This document shows, piece after piece, positions 61,428 through 62,239 of a DNA stretch of 62,239 nt. Where the stretch lies: positions 1-62,239 of the forward strand of contig NZ_AWTC01000016.1 in assembly GCF_000497245.1 (NCBI RefSeq), written 5' to 3'. This DNA is from Sporolactobacillus laevolacticus DSM 442 (GTDB lineage Bacteria; Bacillota; Bacilli; Bacillales; Sporolactobacillaceae). The notes beneath the pieces were generated by a model. It did not search any database. It saw only the letters and a list, made by a program, of their open reading frames with translations, and was not told the origin of the DNA. A program made the translations under genes and the position numbers. Numbering within the stretch: the first letter of the stretch is position 1; the number at the start of each line of letters is the position of its first letter.

Positions 61428-62000
61428 GTGACGACAATTAATATTTTATGGGACTTTGACGGTACTCTTTTTGATACTTACCCCATTTATGCCAACCTCT
61501 TTAAGCGCACGCTTCATACTGATGTCTCTGAAGAGGACATATTTTCTAAAATAAAAATATCATTCTCAGAAGCGTTCTCCTATTTTGATATGACTGAAGA
61601 ACAAATCGGCGAGTTCAAACAGCTGATCAGACAGTACCCGGCGAGCGGGTTTAAGCCGTTTGATTCCGTTGAAAAAGTGCTTGACTCTGCAGACAAGAAT
61701 GTGATCATGACGCATAATAATCGCGAAGATCTTGTCCGTATTCTGCGGCACTATGATATGGAACACTATTTTACAGAAATGGTAACCGGTGATGATGGCT
61801 TTCCGCGCAAACCAGACCCGGCTTCCTACATTTATCTCGATGACCGCCATGGAATTGATTTAGCGGTTGGTGATCGAACACTCGATATTATTCCGGCAAA
61901 GAAGCTCGGCAAGAAAACTTGTCTCTTCCAGAACAAAGAAGCCGGAGCGGATTTTTATGTAGATCGCTACGATGAATTCTTTGATCGGGTATATGTCTAA
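61428..62000 (+). CDS. HAD-family hydrolase (phosphoglycolate phosphatase-like)
   Basis: About 190 aa from the GTG at 61428, but the start is uncertain because AAGGGA lies almost against it; an in-frame TTG at 61404 is the alternative. HAD motifs: WDFDGTLFDTYP (nucleophile and acid Asp), VIMTHNNRE (motif II), KPDPASYIYL (motif III Lys) and AVGDRTLDIIPAKKLG (motif IV). The cap is a small helical C1 type. It removes phosphate from an unknown small metabolite. Array 4 begins 17 bp past the stop. Confidence 0.8.
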   Translation: MTTINILWDFDGTLFDTYPIYANLFKRTLHTDVSEEDIFSKIKISFSEAFSYFDMTEEQIGEFKQLIRQYPASGFKPFDSVEKVLDSADKNVIMTHNNREDLVRILRHYDMEHYFTEMVTGDDGFPRKPDPASYIYLDDRHGIDLAVGDRTLDIIPAKKLGKKTCLFQNKEAGADFYVDRYDEFFDRVYV

Positions 62001-62017
62001 GCTAGTTTTGGCGTGAT

Positions 62018-62059
62018 ATCGGTCTGTTTCGGGAATTAATCGGTCTCTCTCCTAAAATG
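62018..62059. repeat. 21-bp periodic array 4 (two units)
   Basis: ATCGGTCT at 62018 and again at 62039, 21 bp apart, with the same TGTTTCGGGAATT-type spacer as arrays 1 and 2. Terminator-like hairpin immediately to the right. Confidence 0.75.
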
Positions 62060-62065
62060 CCGATT

Positions 62066-62088
62066 CAGAAAAACCGGGCAAGCCCGGT
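62066..62088 (-). terminator. Minus-strand terminator at the right edge
   Basis: ACCGGGC (62073-62079) pairs with GCCCGGT (62082-62088). On the minus strand the hairpin is followed by TTTTTC. It should end a transcript entering from beyond the window. Confidence 0.75.
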
Positions 62089-62138
62089 CCTTGACTATCG
62101 CTTTTTATGCGGCTTTAATTCACCAAACTTGTGCTTAA

Positions 62139-62239
62139 ACGACACTTCAGTTGCTCGCTTGCCGCGGGCGATCCGTGAGCCTCCTCAAACAAGCAGTAAT
62201 CTGCGGGGTCTCACTTGGCTCGCGATTCCCGCAGGCGTC
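62139..62239. repeat. GC-rich Bacillaceae-type intergenic repeat, truncated by the window
   Basis: The segment GCTCGCTTGCCGCGGGCGAT, later GTGAGCCTCCTC, CTGCGGGGTCTCACTTGG and GATTCCCGCAGGCGTC, resembles a sequence I have seen repeated between genes in many Bacillaceae genomes. It is GC-rich compared with its surroundings and has no coding frame I can support. Confidence 0.5.

Overview
The window looks like the chromosome of a low-to-mid GC Bacillales bacterium. The right third carries a conserved Bacillus-type block on the minus strand: yerC-like gene, pcrA, ligA, camS, gatC-gatA-gatB, dgkB and, further left, rlmCD. The 2-hydroxyacid (lactate-type) dehydrogenase, a large lactose/melibiose/galactose locus and dispersed intergenic repeats would suit a Sporolactobacillus-like lactic Bacillales, but the genus is inference. 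I saw no rRNA, tRNA, CRISPR array or intact insertion sequence.

Layout. 0-14 kb is accessory: an HNH-like protein, a C39-like cysteine protease, a GNAT acetyltransferase, an AbrB/RelE toxin-antitoxin pair, a MarR gene bracketed by two inverted copies of one operator with a quinone-reductase-like flavoprotein, an acyl-(ACP/CoA) synthetase, a hydroxyacid dehydrogenase, an MFS pump with divergent TetR, and a glycolipid-type cluster (CrtO-like acyltransferase, frameshifted MGDG-synthase-like glycosyltransferase, flippase-like membrane protein). 13.4-27.1 kb is a sugar locus: a GalR-type repressor, beta-galactosidase, LacS transporter and alpha-galactosidase on the minus strand, diverging from galK-galE-galT-galM (Leloir pathway). 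A cre site lies in the divergent promoter region. Imported lactose or melibiose is cut outside the Leloir operon and its galactose passes to galM/K/T/E.

27-38.3 kb is an accessory and decaying zone: two LysE-type exporters, a VOC protein, a sugar-dehydrogenase propeller, two 91% identical DUF2200 genes flanking a tRNA-dihydrouridine synthase, and several gene remnants. It ends with a possible type IV restriction/defence operon (XRE, DUF262-DUF1524, DUF262, small ORF). In that operon the XRE gene needs a -1 frameshift at an A AAA AAC heptamer, and the next gene appears to start at ATA.

38.4-49.6 kb: rlmCD and dgkB, neighbours in Bacillus, are separated here by about 9 kb holding a persulfide-handling regulon. 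It comprises a CstR-type repressor with Cys31/Cys60, two rhodaneses, a CoA-disulfide-reductase/rhodanese, a CoADR-rhodanese-TusA-DsrE fusion and a glutaredoxin, with four TATACC(C)-GGTATA operators. This block is flanked by related copies of an intergenic module and by a remnant of dgkB.

The most unusual signal is a family of intergenic arrays of exactly 21-bp period (core ATCGGTCT/ATCGATCA/AATCCGGTC) at four loci, each with a terminator-like hairpin on its right side. 49.6-62.2 kb is otherwise housekeeping: gatCAB, a LysE/Lrp pair, camS-ligA-pcrA, a yerC-like regulator and a HAD phosphatase.
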